Shown here: positions 44,582 through 53,417 of the stretch, piece by piece
How positions within the stretch are numbered: the stretch's first letter is position 1
Layout of the letters: each line of letters starts with the position of its first letter
Assembly: GCA_029098185.1 (NCBI GenBank)
Contig: JAQXNV010000043.1
Location: 1-64,000 of the forward strand
DNA: 64,000 nucleotides
Origin: Oscillospiraceae bacterium
GTDB lineage: Bacteria > Bacillota > Clostridia > Oscillospirales > Acutalibacteraceae
Direction of reading: 5' to 3'
Program-made: the position numbers and the translations under genes
Notes under the pieces: generated by a model
Seen by the model: only the letters and a program-made list of their open reading frames with translations
What the model was told of the DNA's origin: nothing
The model's database searches: none

Positions 44582-46513
44582 ATGGCCTTTTTACCGATTA
44601 CAAAACAGGAGATCGAAGCGCTGGGCTGGGATGCGCCGGACTTTGTCGTGGTGACGGGGGATGCCTATGTGGATCACCCTACCTTTGGCACGGCGATCAT
44701 TTCCCGGATCTTGGAGCACTATGGCTACAAGGTGGCCATCCTGGCCCAGCCGGACTGGCACAGTGACCGGGATTTTACCCGGTTTGGCCGGCCGCGGCTG
44801 GGATTCATGGTGTCCTCCGGCAATATCGACTCCATGGTGGCCCACTATACCGCCGCTAGGAAAAAGCGAAGTGACGACGCTTATTCTGCCGGGCGCAAAG
44901 CCGGCAAGCGGCCCGACCGGGCAGTCATCGTCTACACCAGGAAGATCAAGGAGATCTATCCCGACTGCCCGGTCATCATCGGCGGACTGGAAGCGTCTTT
45001 GCGCCGGTTTGCCCACTACGATTACTGGGATGACTGCGTAAAGCCGTCCATTTTGCTGGAATCCGGCGCCGATCTGCTGTCCTACGGCATGGGAGAAAAG
45101 CAGACGCTGGAGATCGCCGCCCGGTTAAACGACGGCGAGCCGATCTCCGCCCTGACAGATATCCGGGGCACCTGTTATGCCATCCCGACCAGCCAGTATC
45201 AGCCGGGCCCGGCGGTGGACTGTCCCAGCTATGAGCAGGTGTGCAGATCGAAGCGGGAATACGCCATCTCCTGCCGAAAACAGCAGGACGAGCAGGACGC
45301 TGTCATTGGCCGCAAGGTCATCCAGAAGCACGGCAATGTCATCGTTGTCCAGAACCCGCCCATGCCCATGCTCGACCAGCAGGAGCTGGACGCTGTTTAC
45401 GAGCTGCCCTACGAGCGGACCTATCATCCCGTCTACGAAAAGGAAGGGGGCGTGCCGGCGATTCAGGAGGTGGAGTTTTCCATCACCCACAACCGGGGGT
45501 GCTTTGGCGCCTGTAATTTCTGCTCCATTGCCTTTCACCAGGGCAGGATGATCACATCCCGCAGTGAGGAATCCATTTTGCGGGAGGCAAAGCTGCTGAC
45601 AGAAAAGCCCAACTTTAAAGGGTACATTCATGACGTAGGCGGCCCCACGGCCAATTTCCGGACCTGTGCCTGTAAAAAGCAGGCAAAGCACGGACTGTGC
45701 AAGGACCGGAAATGTCTTGCGCCGACGCCCTGCAAAGCACTGCAGGTGGACCACACAGAATATCTGGATATTCTGCGAAAGCTGCGCGCGCTGCCAAAGG
45801 TGAAGAAGGTCTTTATCCGTTCCGGCATCCGATACGATTATCTCATGGAGGACAAGGATGACACCTTCTTCCGGGAATTGGTGGAGCATCACGTCAGCGG
45901 CCAGCTAAAGGTAGCGCCGGAGCATTGCTCGGCCGCCGTGCTGGACAAGATGGGCAAGCCCCACATCCAGGCCTATAAAGCGTTCCAGAAGCGGTTTTTT
46001 GCGATCACCAAATCGGTGGGTAAGGAGCAGTATCTGGTGCCGTACCTGATGTCGTCCCACCCGGGCAGTACGTTGAAGGACGCCGTGGAGCTGGCCCTAT
46101 TCTTAAAAGAAGAAAACCTGCGTCCGGAGCAGGTCCAGGATTTTTATCCCACGCCGGGGACCATCTCCACCTGTATGTTTTATACCGAACTGGACCCCTA
46201 TACGCTGGAACCGGTATTTGTGCCGAAAACGGCAAAGGAAAAGGCCATGCAGCGGGCATTGCTCCAATATTTTAACCCGAAGAACCAGAAGCTGGTCATC
46301 GAAGCGCTAAAGGCGGCGGGACGCACTGATCTGATCGGCAACAGTGAGCGCTGTCTTGTACGGCCGCTGCCGGGAACGCATTTGGGCCAGAAGGAGCGCA
46401 GGCAAAACAGTAAAAACGCTGTCAGCGCCAAAGGAAAGGGAAAACGCACATGGAACGGCAACGAAAAACGCCACGCCGCGCCAAAGTCTCGTGGAAGCGG
46501 ACGGCGGCCCTGA
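44582..46513 (+). CDS. YgiQ-family radical SAM protein
   Basis: A 643-residue radical SAM protein of the YgiQ (UPF0313) family, reaction unknown. N-terminal cobalamin-binding-like region (VVVTGDAYVDHPTFGTAIISRIL), then the cluster motif CFGACNFCS (CxxxCxxC) near residue 310. A second cysteine-rich block (CACKKQAKHGLCKDRKC) follows. The C-terminal 40 residues are basic. GGAGGAGG immediately precedes ATG 44582. The 3' end overlaps the next gene by 64 bases. Confidence 0.92.
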   Translation: MAFLPITKQEIEALGWDAPDFVVVTGDAYVDHPTFGTAIISRILEHYGYKVAILAQPDWHSDRDFTRFGRPRLGFMVSSGNIDSMVAHYTAARKKRSDDAYSAGRKAGKRPDRAVIVYTRKIKEIYPDCPVIIGGLEASLRRFAHYDYWDDCVKPSILLESGADLLSYGMGEKQTLEIAARLNDGEPISALTDIRGTCYAIPTSQYQPGPAVDCPSYEQVCRSKREYAISCRKQQDEQDAVIGRKVIQKHGNVIVVQNPPMPMLDQQELDAVYELPYERTYHPVYEKEGGVPAIQEVEFSITHNRGCFGACNFCSIAFHQGRMITSRSEESILREAKLLTEKPNFKGYIHDVGGPTANFRTCACKKQAKHGLCKDRKCLAPTPCKALQVDHTEYLDILRKLRALPKVKKVFIRSGIRYDYLMEDKDDTFFRELVEHHVSGQLKVAPEHCSAAVLDKMGKPHIQAYKAFQKRFFAITKSVGKEQYLVPYLMSSHPGSTLKDAVELALFLKEENLRPEQVQDFYPTPGTISTCMFYTELDPYTLEPVFVPKTAKEKAMQRALLQYFNPKNQKLVIEALKAAGRTDLIGNSERCLVRPLPGTHLGQKERRQNSKNAVSAKGKGKRTWNGNEKRHAAPKSRGSGRRP

Positions 46514-47406
46514 TCTTGGCAGCAGTCTGTGTCATCGGTTCGCTGGCCATCACCGTGACCGGGACATGGAAGCAGGTCTATGGCTTTTTTGGCCTGACCG
46601 AATTGGGCGATGAAGCGGAAAGCGCGCCTTTTTCGCTCCATGTCCTGGACGTGGGAAAGGCTGATGCGCTCCTTGTCTGCTGCGGCGACAGCCGGATGCT
46701 GGTAGACTGCGGCCGCAGTCCCGATGGGGATGCCGTTGCCCTGTACCTGCAAAAGCGGGGCATCTCCCATTTGGATTATGCCATCTGTACCCATCCCGAC
46801 AGCGACCATGTGGGCGGTTATGGCACGCTGCTGCAAAAGGTCAGCGTAAACAGCTTTTTCGCGCCGCCCCTCGATGAAAACTTGACAAAAGATAACGAAG
46901 TGTACAAGTCCCTGCTGGAGGTACTGGACGAAAAGCAGGTGCTGCGGAAAACCATGCGCTCCGGCGACACCTTTTCCCTAGGACAAGCGTTTGTGCAGGT
47001 GCTGTGGCCTCAGGAGGCCATGGACAGTACCAACGACAGCTCTCTGGTGCTGAGGATCACCTATGGCGACACCCGATTTTTGCTCATGGGCGACGCCGGG
47101 GAGAAAGTGGAAGCGCAGCTTTTGTCCAGCGGGGAGGACCTCAGGGCCGATGTGCTAAAAGTCGGCCACCACGGCAGTAAGACCGCCAGCACAGACGCAT
47201 TTTTAGAAGCGGTATCGCCGCAGTATGGCGTGATCTCCGTAGGCGAGGACCGCAATCAGCTGCCAAAGGACGAAACGCTCCGGCGGCTGGAAAAGCATCA
47301 GATCATCACCTGCCGCACGGATCTGGACGGTGACGTACTGTTTCTCAGCGATGGCAAAACGATCACCGCGAAAACACAATATGACGCCGGCGCTTTGGCC
47401 GGATAG
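46450..47406 (+). CDS. ComEC/Rec2-like metallo-beta-lactamase hydrolase, membrane-anchored
   Basis: A 318-residue protein: a basic N-terminus, one membrane helix (about residues 18-40, a signal anchor), then an extracytoplasmic metallo-beta-lactamase domain. Metal-binding motifs are HPDSDHVGG, LMGDAG and GHHGSKTAS. It matches the stand-alone version of the nuclease-like C-terminal domain of ComEC competence proteins, found in many Firmicutes; DNA hydrolysis outside the cell is a plausible role. The start lies inside the YgiQ gene, and a DUF3006 gene follows after 11 bases. Confidence 0.9.
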   Translation: MERQRKTPRRAKVSWKRTAALILAAVCVIGSLAITVTGTWKQVYGFFGLTELGDEAESAPFSLHVLDVGKADALLVCCGDSRMLVDCGRSPDGDAVALYLQKRGISHLDYAICTHPDSDHVGGYGTLLQKVSVNSFFAPPLDENLTKDNEVYKSLLEVLDEKQVLRKTMRSGDTFSLGQAFVQVLWPQEAMDSTNDSSLVLRITYGDTRFLLMGDAGEKVEAQLLSSGEDLRADVLKVGHHGSKTASTDAFLEAVSPQYGVISVGEDRNQLPKDETLRRLEKHQIITCRTDLDGDVLFLSDGKTITAKTQYDAGALAG

Positions 47407-47417
47407 GAGGAATCATC

Positions 47418-47669
47418 ATGGCAAAAACGATGAGCATCGACCGGTTTGAAGGCGGCTACGCCATTTGCGAGCCCCTGACAGACGGAAAGCCCAAAAAGAA
47501 AAAAGAGCAGCACTATTACGGCATCGACATCACAGAACTGCCACAAGGCGCAAAGGAAGGGGATGTGCTGGTCATCGGTGACGACGGCACGTTGACCCTG
47601 GACGAAGCAGCCACAAAATCTCGCCGGGAAAAGCTGCAAAAGCTGCAAAAAAGCGTCTGGGAGGACTAG
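47418..47669 (+). CDS. DUF3006-domain protein
   Basis: An 83-residue protein with the DUF3006 pattern: MSIDRFEGGYAICEP at the start, a central GDVLVIGDDG strand and a Lys-rich end. DUF3006 genes commonly neighbour ComEC-like hydrolases, as here, so a shared function is likely though unknown. AGGAGGAATCATC before the ATG. Last gene of the tepA-spoIIIE-ygiQ-hydrolase cluster, closed by the terminator at 47683-47711. Confidence 0.88.
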   Translation: MAKTMSIDRFEGGYAICEPLTDGKPKKKKEQHYYGIDITELPQGAKEGDVLVIGDDGTLTLDEAATKSRREKLQKLQKSVWED

Positions 47670-47682
47670 TTCCGGACAAAAG

Positions 47683-47711
47683 AAAAAGCCTGCGCAAAGC
47701 AGGCTTTTTTT
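47683..47711. terminator. Bidirectional terminator
   Basis: AAAAAGCCTGC/GCAGGCTTTTT around a five-base loop; shared by the DUF3006 gene and convergent argS. Confidence 0.9.
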
Positions 47712-47728
47712 GATGCTGTTTTCGATGC

Positions 47729-49423
47729 TTACATCTTCTCCGGTGTGGAGATCTTAAACATGGTCAGCACGTTGCAGATGACCGTAGAGGTGGCGTCGCA
47801 CAGAGCCATTCTGGCAGCAGTCAGATGCGGGTCGTCCCCCTTGACCCGGCAGGCGTCGTAGAACTTGTGGAACAGCGTTGCCAGCTCGATGACGTAGCGG
47901 GTGAGGACAGACGGGTTGTAGTCCTTGGCAGATAGGATGATCTGGTCGGTGTAGGCGGCCAGGTGGCGCATCAGCTCGATCTCTGCCGGAGCAGTCAGCA
48001 GCGCAAGCTCCTCATCGGTGCAGGGACGCAGATGGATGCCGTCCTGTGCCAGCGCACGGAAGATGCTGCAAATTCTGGCCCGAGCGTACTGGACGTAGTA
48101 GACCGGGTTCTGGGCGTCCTCCTTCACAGCCAGGTCCAGATCGAATTCCATCTGGGTGTTGGCTTCCCGCATAGTAAAGAAGAACCGGGCGGAATCCACC
48201 GGGACTTCCTCTAACAGGTCGCCTAATTGGATGGCCTTGCCGGTCCGCTTGCTCATGCGTACCACTTCACCGTCCTGTACCAGCCGGACCAACTGCATCA
48301 GGATCACGTCCAGCTTATCGCCGTCCAATCCCACAGCGTTCATGGCGCCCTTCATCCGGGCAACGTGACCGTGGTGGTCGGCGCCCCAAATGTCGATGCA
48401 CCGGGAAAAGCCCCGCTTTTGGAACTTGTTCCGGTGATAGGCGATGTCGGCGGCAAAGTAGGTGGGATTGCCGTTTTGGCGCACCAGGACATCATCCTTT
48501 TCCGCGCCGTACGCCGTGGCCTTGTACCAGAGAGCGCCTTCCTTTTCGTAGGTCATGCCCCGGCCCTTGAGGATCTGGATCGTTTCGGCCACTTCGCCGT
48601 TCTGGTGCAGCTCGCTCTCCAGGAACCACTTGTCGTAGGTGATGCGGTACTTGTTTAAGTCAGACTGCATCTTCTCGATATTCTTTGGCAGGGCATAGCC
48701 CACCAGTGCCCGCTTGCGGACATCCTCGTTGGTGTGGAGGAATTCCTCGCCGTAGATGGTGGCAAATTCGGCGGCGCGCTCTTTAATATCCTCGCCCTGA
48801 TAGCCGTCCTCCGGGAAGGGAACAGCATCCTCGCCCTGGTAGATCTGGAGATAGCGGGCGTTTAAGGAGTTGGCGAATTTCTCGATCTGGTTGCCGGCGT
48901 CATTGACGTAAAATTCCCGCCATACGTTGTAGCCTGCGGCATCCAGCACGGCGGAGAGACAGTCGCCCAGGGCGCCGCCTCTGGCATTGCCCATGTGCAT
49001 GGGGCCGGTGGGGTTGGCGGAGACGAATTCCACCATGACCTTTTCGCCTTTGCCGTAGTCGCTGCGACCGTAGTCCTTGCCCAGTTTTTGAATATCCTGC
49101 ATCACGTCGATGTAGAACCGCTGGTCGAGGAAAAAGTTGATAAAGCCCGGACCGGCGATGGCAAAGCGATTGAGGTAGGTGCCGGAAAGATCCAGGTGAT
49201 CGGTGATGGCTTCGGCGATCTTCCGAGGGGCCTGATGGAACGATTTGGCCGAGACCATAGCCAGGTTGGTGGCATAGTCGCCGTGGGTGTGGTCGGCAGG
49301 CACCTCGATGGCGAAATCGGGAATGGCGCATTCGGGCAGATCGCCTGCGGCCATGGCAGCGTTAGCGGCGTCGATGAGACGCTGCTTGAGCTGCTCGGTA
49401 GCTTGATGAACGAGTTTTGACAT
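47729..49423 (-). CDS. argS: Arginyl-tRNA synthetase
   Basis: A 564-residue class I synthetase that charges tRNA-Arg. It has the N-terminal additional domain, the HIGH-type motif in SANPTGPMHMGNARGGALGD, and the class-specific RMSKRTGKAIQLGDLL region, with a C-terminal anticodon-binding domain ending in LTMFKISTPEKM. GGAGGATCTCC precedes ATG 49423. It lies 12 bases after ywiB, conserved with the Bacillus ywiB-argS pair. Last gene of the ddl-murI-ywiB-argS operon. Confidence 0.96.
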   Translation of the reverse strand: MSKLVHQATEQLKQRLIDAANAAMAAGDLPECAIPDFAIEVPADHTHGDYATNLAMVSAKSFHQAPRKIAEAITDHLDLSGTYLNRFAIAGPGFINFFLDQRFYIDVMQDIQKLGKDYGRSDYGKGEKVMVEFVSANPTGPMHMGNARGGALGDCLSAVLDAAGYNVWREFYVNDAGNQIEKFANSLNARYLQIYQGEDAVPFPEDGYQGEDIKERAAEFATIYGEEFLHTNEDVRKRALVGYALPKNIEKMQSDLNKYRITYDKWFLESELHQNGEVAETIQILKGRGMTYEKEGALWYKATAYGAEKDDVLVRQNGNPTYFAADIAYHRNKFQKRGFSRCIDIWGADHHGHVARMKGAMNAVGLDGDKLDVILMQLVRLVQDGEVVRMSKRTGKAIQLGDLLEEVPVDSARFFFTMREANTQMEFDLDLAVKEDAQNPVYYVQYARARICSIFRALAQDGIHLRPCTDEELALLTAPAEIELMRHLAAYTDQIILSAKDYNPSVLTRYVIELATLFHKFYDACRVKGDDPHLTAARMALCDATSTVICNVLTMFKISTPEKM

Positions 49424-49435
49424 GGAGATCCTCCT

Positions 49436-49900
49436 TTATGCTTCGGCGATGGGTTGGTCATCGCCGGCTTCTTTGATCTTGATGGTGATGGCGTTGATGC
49501 TGGACAGATTGGTGTTGACGTCCAGGGTATACTCCATCTCGATTGTCCCGCCGGTGTCGGTGAGCTGGTCGTCGATCCGGGAGGTGAACACGCCGAGGGT
49601 CAGGCAGCCAAAGGCCGTGCCGTACTGGCACAGATGACGCTTGCCCTGCTCCAGCACCAGATTGGTCCTGCCGTGCTGGGGCGTATTGCGGATCAGCGAA
49701 ACGATCTCATGGTCGCCGGTGGCGTCCACCTTCAGGGTCGAGGTCTGTTCCGTCTGATTTTCCTGTTCAAATTCCCGGTATACGATATACCGCTTGCCGT
49801 CCCGCAAAACGTAGGCGCCTTTGGTGGTCAGGGTGAATTCCTCCACCGTGTCCTCAATGCGTTGGCGGTTTGTGATTTCAATGAGATATTTTTCTTCCAT
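49436..49900 (-). CDS. DUF1934 (YwiB-like) beta-barrel protein
   Basis: A 154-residue protein of the DUF1934/YwiB family, predicted calycin-like beta barrel. Recognised by the alternating beta pattern KGAYVLRDGKRYIVYRE and GTAFGCLTLGVFTSRI. Function unknown; it is almost always beside argS in Firmicutes. The ATG follows the murI stop with no gap (TAAATG), so translation is probably coupled. No strong binding site of its own. Confidence 0.9.
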   Translation of the reverse strand: MEEKYLIEITNRQRIEDTVEEFTLTTKGAYVLRDGKRYIVYREFEQENQTEQTSTLKVDATGDHEIVSLIRNTPQHGRTNLVLEQGKRHLCQYGTAFGCLTLGVFTSRIDDQLTDTGGTIEMEYTLDVNTNLSSINAITIKIKEAGDDQPIAEA

Positions 49901-50749
49901 TTATGCTTCACTTTCTGTTGTTTTAGCGTGGGCCTCCGCAAACTCCACGATGTCGATATAGCTGACGTTGTCGGTCACATCCCGGTCCAAAAACAGGGAG
50001 GCCGCCTTGGAAAAGCCCTCTGTACTGTCGCTGACGAAGAAGGAACATCGGCCCGTCTCGCCGCTTTCGCACAGGGCGTTTTCCTTGCGGAGCAGCTCCA
50101 TGGCGCAGGCGGCAGTCTCCCGGCCGCTGTCGATAAGCACCACCTGCGGCCCCATGACCTGCTGGATGGTCTCCCGCAGAAGGGGATAGTGGGTGCAGCC
50201 CATGATGAGGGTATCGACGCCGGCCTGTTTTAGCGGCGCCAGATAGCGCTCGGCCACCAGACGGGGAACGGGATTGTCCGGGTGGTAGAAATCGTTTTCC
50301 ACCAGGGGGACAAAGAGGGGGCAGTCCTGCTCAAAGACAGAGAGATGTTTATCCAGGGCGTGGATGGCCCGGCGATAGGAGCCGCTGCGGATAGTGGCCG
50401 TTGTGCCGATGACGCCGATCTTGCCGTTGCGGGTAGCAAGGCAGGAGGCCAGCGCCGTGGGGCGCACCACGCCGGTATAGGGTACCGGGAGAGCATCGCC
50501 CAGCGCGCCGGCAACGGAGCTGACAGTGCCGCAGGCAGCGATGACCAGCTTAACATCCTTTGAGCGGAGAAAGGCCATATCCTGGGCGGCGTATTTTAAG
50601 ATGGTCTCCCGGCTGCGGGTGCCATAAGGAACCCGGCCGGTGTCCCCAAAGTAGACGACGTTTTCCTGGGGCATGATGTTGAGGATTTCCCGCACGGCAG
50701 TCAGTCCGCCGAGGCCGGAATCGAAAACGCCGATGGGTCTGTTATCCAT
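49901..50749 (-). CDS. murI: Glutamate racemase
   Basis: A 282-residue cofactor-independent racemase that makes D-glutamate for peptidoglycan. The two catalytic cysteines are Cys73 (AACGTVSS) and Cys185 (GCTHYPLL). VFDSGLGGLTAV is the N-terminal signature. In most MurI proteins Cys73 is followed by Asn-Thr; here it is Gly-Thr, a variation in the active-site loop. ATG 50749 was chosen because an upstream TTG overlaps the ddl stop region. It follows ddl by 22 bases, so D-Ala-D-Ala and D-Glu synthesis share an operon. Confidence 0.95.
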   Translation of the reverse strand: MDNRPIGVFDSGLGGLTAVREILNIMPQENVVYFGDTGRVPYGTRSRETILKYAAQDMAFLRSKDVKLVIAACGTVSSVAGALGDALPVPYTGVVRPTALASCLATRNGKIGVIGTTATIRSGSYRRAIHALDKHLSVFEQDCPLFVPLVENDFYHPDNPVPRLVAERYLAPLKQAGVDTLIMGCTHYPLLRETIQQVMGPQVVLIDSGRETAACAMELLRKENALCESGETGRCSFFVSDSTEGFSKAASLFLDRDVTDNVSYIDIVEFAEAHAKTTESEA

Positions 50750-50771
50750 AGTGAACGATCCATCCTCCAAA

Positions 50772-51842
50772 TTACTTTCTGGCAAAAGCCAGGTCGATCA
50801 GGGCGTCCAGCAGTTCTCCGTAGGGCAGCCCTGTTTTCTCCCACAGCTTGGGGTACATACTGATATTGGTAAAGCCGGGCATGGTGTTGAGCTCGTTGAG
50901 GAAGATCTTCCCGTCGCTTTTGCGCACGAAGAAATCTACCCGGGCAAGGCCGCCGCAGCCGAGAGAACGGTAGGCGTAAACGGCGGTGCGGCGGATCTCC
51001 TCGGCGGTCTCCTCAGGAATCCGTGCCGGGAGGAAGAGCTGGGACGTACCGTTGATATATTTGTCCTCGTAGTCGTAGAAATCAGCGCTGGAGGCGATCT
51101 CGCCGACGATAGAGGCCTTTGGCTCCTCGTTGCCCAGAACGGCGCATTCTACCTCCTGGCCAAGGATCCCCTCCTCGATGACGATGCGGCTATCCTCGTG
51201 GGCAGCCTTTTGGATGGCGTCGTCCAGCTCTGCTTCACAGTGGACCTTGCTGACGCCCACAGAGGACCCGGCGTTGGCCGGCTTGACAAAGACCGGGTAG
51301 CCGCCGAGACGGCTGTCGATCTCCCGGCGGATCTCATCTTTTCGCTTGTCATAGTCCCGGCTATATAGCCACAGGAACTCTGCCTGGGGCACGCCGGCGG
51401 CCTCCAGCAGCGTGTTGGTGACGCTCTTGTCCATGCAGGCGGCAGAGGACAGCAGATCGCAGCCCACAAAGGGGATGCCGCTCAATTGCAGCAATCCCTG
51501 CAGCGTGCCGTCCTCGCCGTTTTTGCCGTGGAGCACCGGAAAGACCACATCTACCTTTTGGAGCGCAAAGCCGTCGTCCTGCCGGACAATGAGGCCGCGG
51601 GTGGAATGATCCGGGGAGAAAAAGGCGGTGCGATTGTCGGGATGCGATTCCCAGGAGCCGTCGGCGATCTGCTCGATGTCGCCGCAGAAGCGCAGCCAGC
51701 GGCCATCTCCGGTGATGCCGATCATGATGACATCGTACCGGTCACGGGACAGGTGGCGCAGCACCGATGTGACAGACAGCAGAGAAACGTCGTGTTCCGA
51801 GGACACGCCGCCAAACAAAACGGCAACAGTTTTTTTATCCAT
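50772..51842 (-). CDS. ddl: D-alanine--D-alanine ligase
   Basis: A 356-residue ATP-grasp enzyme that makes the D-Ala-D-Ala dipeptide of peptidoglycan precursors. Motifs: VLFGGVSSEHDVSLLS, GKNGEDGTLQGLLQLSGIPFVG, FVKPANAGSSVGVSKV and LNELNTMPGFTNISMYP. Nothing points to a D-Ala-D-lactate (vancomycin resistance) ligase, but specificity cannot be settled by eye. First gene of the operon, with promoter 51912-51940. Confidence 0.95.
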   Translation of the reverse strand: MDKKTVAVLFGGVSSEHDVSLLSVTSVLRHLSRDRYDVIMIGITGDGRWLRFCGDIEQIADGSWESHPDNRTAFFSPDHSTRGLIVRQDDGFALQKVDVVFPVLHGKNGEDGTLQGLLQLSGIPFVGCDLLSSAACMDKSVTNTLLEAAGVPQAEFLWLYSRDYDKRKDEIRREIDSRLGGYPVFVKPANAGSSVGVSKVHCEAELDDAIQKAAHEDSRIVIEEGILGQEVECAVLGNEEPKASIVGEIASSADFYDYEDKYINGTSQLFLPARIPEETAEEIRRTAVYAYRSLGCGGLARVDFFVRKSDGKIFLNELNTMPGFTNISMYPKLWEKTGLPYGELLDALIDLAFARK

Positions 51843-51911
51843 TCAAAAAACCCTCCATTTATTATCGGAATACAAACTGTGTTGCTTTTGATAGAAAGAT
51901 TCTAAAGAATA

Positions 51912-51940
51912 ATCATAACACATCCCAACCAATGGCGCAA
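51912..51940 (-). promoter_or_regulatory. Promoter for ddl-murI-ywiB-argS
   Basis: Minus strand -35 TTGCGC (51935-51940), 17-bp spacer, -10 TATGAT (51912-51917). Confidence 0.55.
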
Positions 51941-52027
51941 CTTACAATTCCCGCAATTTTTGCACAAACGCAAAAGACGTTCCGCCGGCGCTTTAGGGAA
52001 AAGTCAGAAAAGAATCAAAACAAAAGG

Positions 52028-52056
52028 GTGACAAACAGCGCAAAATAGTGTATAAT
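52028..52056 (+). promoter_or_regulatory. Promoter for the unknown 277-residue protein
   Basis: -35 GTGACA (52028-52033), 17-bp spacer, -10 TATAAT (52051-52056). The leader contains a CGGGC/GCCCG hairpin (52080-52096) followed by ATTTTTTG, which resembles a weak attenuator. Confidence 0.65.
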
Positions 52057-52133
52057 GACTGGTAATCATGGAAAGCAATCGGGCAAAGGCGCCCGGATTT
52101 TTTGAAAAGGATAGACAGAGCGGAGGAATCATT

Positions 52134-52967
52134 TTGGAAGAAAAAGCATTTGAGTTGATTGCTTCCCAGACCGAAAAGGTGCTGGAGAAGCAGGGCTTTC
52201 GGCGGCAAAAAGGCAAGGTAGAGGAAAAGGATGGCACGGCGGTGGTTTTTGTCGGCGAGAACACGGCCTACAGCATCCTTTACAATAAAGCTGGCAAGCA
52301 GTTTGAGCTGCGCAGCACCCTGATGACCGACGAAGGTCCCGACGACGGCAACTGGAAGTCGATCTCCAACTGGATCTTCGACCCGGAAACAGACACCACC
52401 AAAGAGGCGGAGTCCATCGCCAACGACTTCTGCACCACATTGGACGACTCTAAGCGCCGGGCAGCCATCCGCGCGGCAAAGCGCAAGGCTACCAAGGATA
52501 ACGACAACAACCCTGGTCCGGTGTTCTTCTACAAGCGGCTGGTCAGCGTGTTCCCGGAATTGCGGGAGGAGATCGCCGAGGAGCGGGAAGCCTATGAGGA
52601 TTTCCGTGCCGTGACCTTTGCCAGAGCCCACATCGTGCCGAAGATCGACGCTTTGGGCAAGAAGAAAACGTCCCAGCAGCTAAAAAAGGTCTGCAATCTG
52701 TGCGAGGAATTTTACAAGAACGGCGACATGGACGTCCGGTCCATCATCACCATGGTCATCTTTAACGGCGTCAGCGTAGAATCCCGGGACAATATGCTCG
52801 CCTACATGAGCGACACGTTCCAGAAGTACTACAAAAAGTGCGAAAAGTACAAGACAAAGACGGTCAAGCCCGAAAAGGTCAAGAAGTCCGATCTGCGCCG
52901 GTCTGCCAGCAGCGACATCCCGGAGCGTCTTTCCGGCGATGTGCCAAAGGAATACCGCAACAAATAA
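52134..52967 (+). CDS. Conserved-looking cytoplasmic protein of unknown function
   Basis: A 277-residue soluble protein that I do not recognise. TTG 52134 has AGGAGGAATCATT upstream; an upstream ATG at 52068 has no site. The N-terminal third looks like an alpha/beta domain (EKAFELIASQTEKVLEKQGFRRQKG, then AVVFVGENTAYSILYN). The middle is charged and helical (DDSKRRAAIRAAKRKATKDN) and the last 100 residues contain YMSDTFQKYYKKCEKYKTKT and a Lys-rich tail. Codon use matches the neighbours. It has its own promoter and terminator, and stands before the rpmG-secE-nusG operon. Confidence 0.75.
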   Translation: MEEKAFELIASQTEKVLEKQGFRRQKGKVEEKDGTAVVFVGENTAYSILYNKAGKQFELRSTLMTDEGPDDGNWKSISNWIFDPETDTTKEAESIANDFCTTLDDSKRRAAIRAAKRKATKDNDNNPGPVFFYKRLVSVFPELREEIAEEREAYEDFRAVTFARAHIVPKIDALGKKKTSQQLKKVCNLCEEFYKNGDMDVRSIITMVIFNGVSVESRDNMLAYMSDTFQKYYKKCEKYKTKTVKPEKVKKSDLRRSASSDIPERLSGDVPKEYRNK

Positions 52968-52988
52968 GACGGAGCACCGTCAGCAACA

Positions 52989-53013
52989 GCCGCCCCTTTT
53001 GGGCGGCTTTTTT
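52989..53013 (+). terminator. Terminator after the unknown protein
   Basis: GCCGCCC/GGGCGGC stem, four-base loop, T6. Confidence 0.9.
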
Positions 53014-53116
53014 GCGGTGAGGCATAGCGGCGCATAGCCTTTTTGCTCTTTGCGGGGCGGGGAGAGCGCAGGCAGGGAGAGCAGGCGAAAAAGAATGGGA
53101 AAAATGAAAAATCCTC

Positions 53117-53145
53117 TTGACCGGGATTTTCTTTTATGGTATAAT
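53117..53145 (+). promoter_or_regulatory. Promoter for rpmG-secE-nusG
   Basis: -35 TTGACC (53117-53122), 17-bp spacer, -10 TATAAT (53140-53145). Leader about 100 bases. Confidence 0.8.
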
Positions 53146-53249
53146 ACCCTTACCTCGAGATTAGGGGTTCTTTTTTTGTGCCCTTTTAGAGGGAGGCTTT
53201 CGGGCTACGATACAGCCTAATTTATTTCCGGAAAACGGGAGGTGCCGTC

Positions 53250-53399
53250 ATGAGAGTGAAGATCACTTTGGCTTGCACAGAGTGCAAGCAGCGCAACTAC
53301 AACACAATGAAAAACAAGAAGAACGATCCAGACAGACTTGAAATGAACAAGTATTGCAGATTCTGCAGAAAGCACACTCTGCACAAAGAAACAAAGTAA
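53250..53399 (+). CDS. rpmG: 50S ribosomal protein L33
   Basis: A 49-residue ribosomal protein. It keeps both CxxC pairs (CTEC and CRFC), so it is the zinc-binding (C+) form. [17 protein letters not shown] is typical. GGGAGG lies upstream of ATG 53250. It is the first gene of an rpmG-secE-nusG operon, the usual Firmicute order, with secE 18 bases downstream. Confidence 0.96.
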   Translation: MRVKITLACTECKQRNYNTMKNKKNDPDRLEMNKYCRFCRKHTLHKETK

Positions 53400-53417
53400 A
53401 GTCGGGAGGAACAGCAA

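Noticed and set aside
53146..53175. Hairpin plus T run just after the rpmG promoter as an attenuator
   Set aside because: The stem would begin at the first transcribed bases with only five pairs, two of them weak; too short to support.
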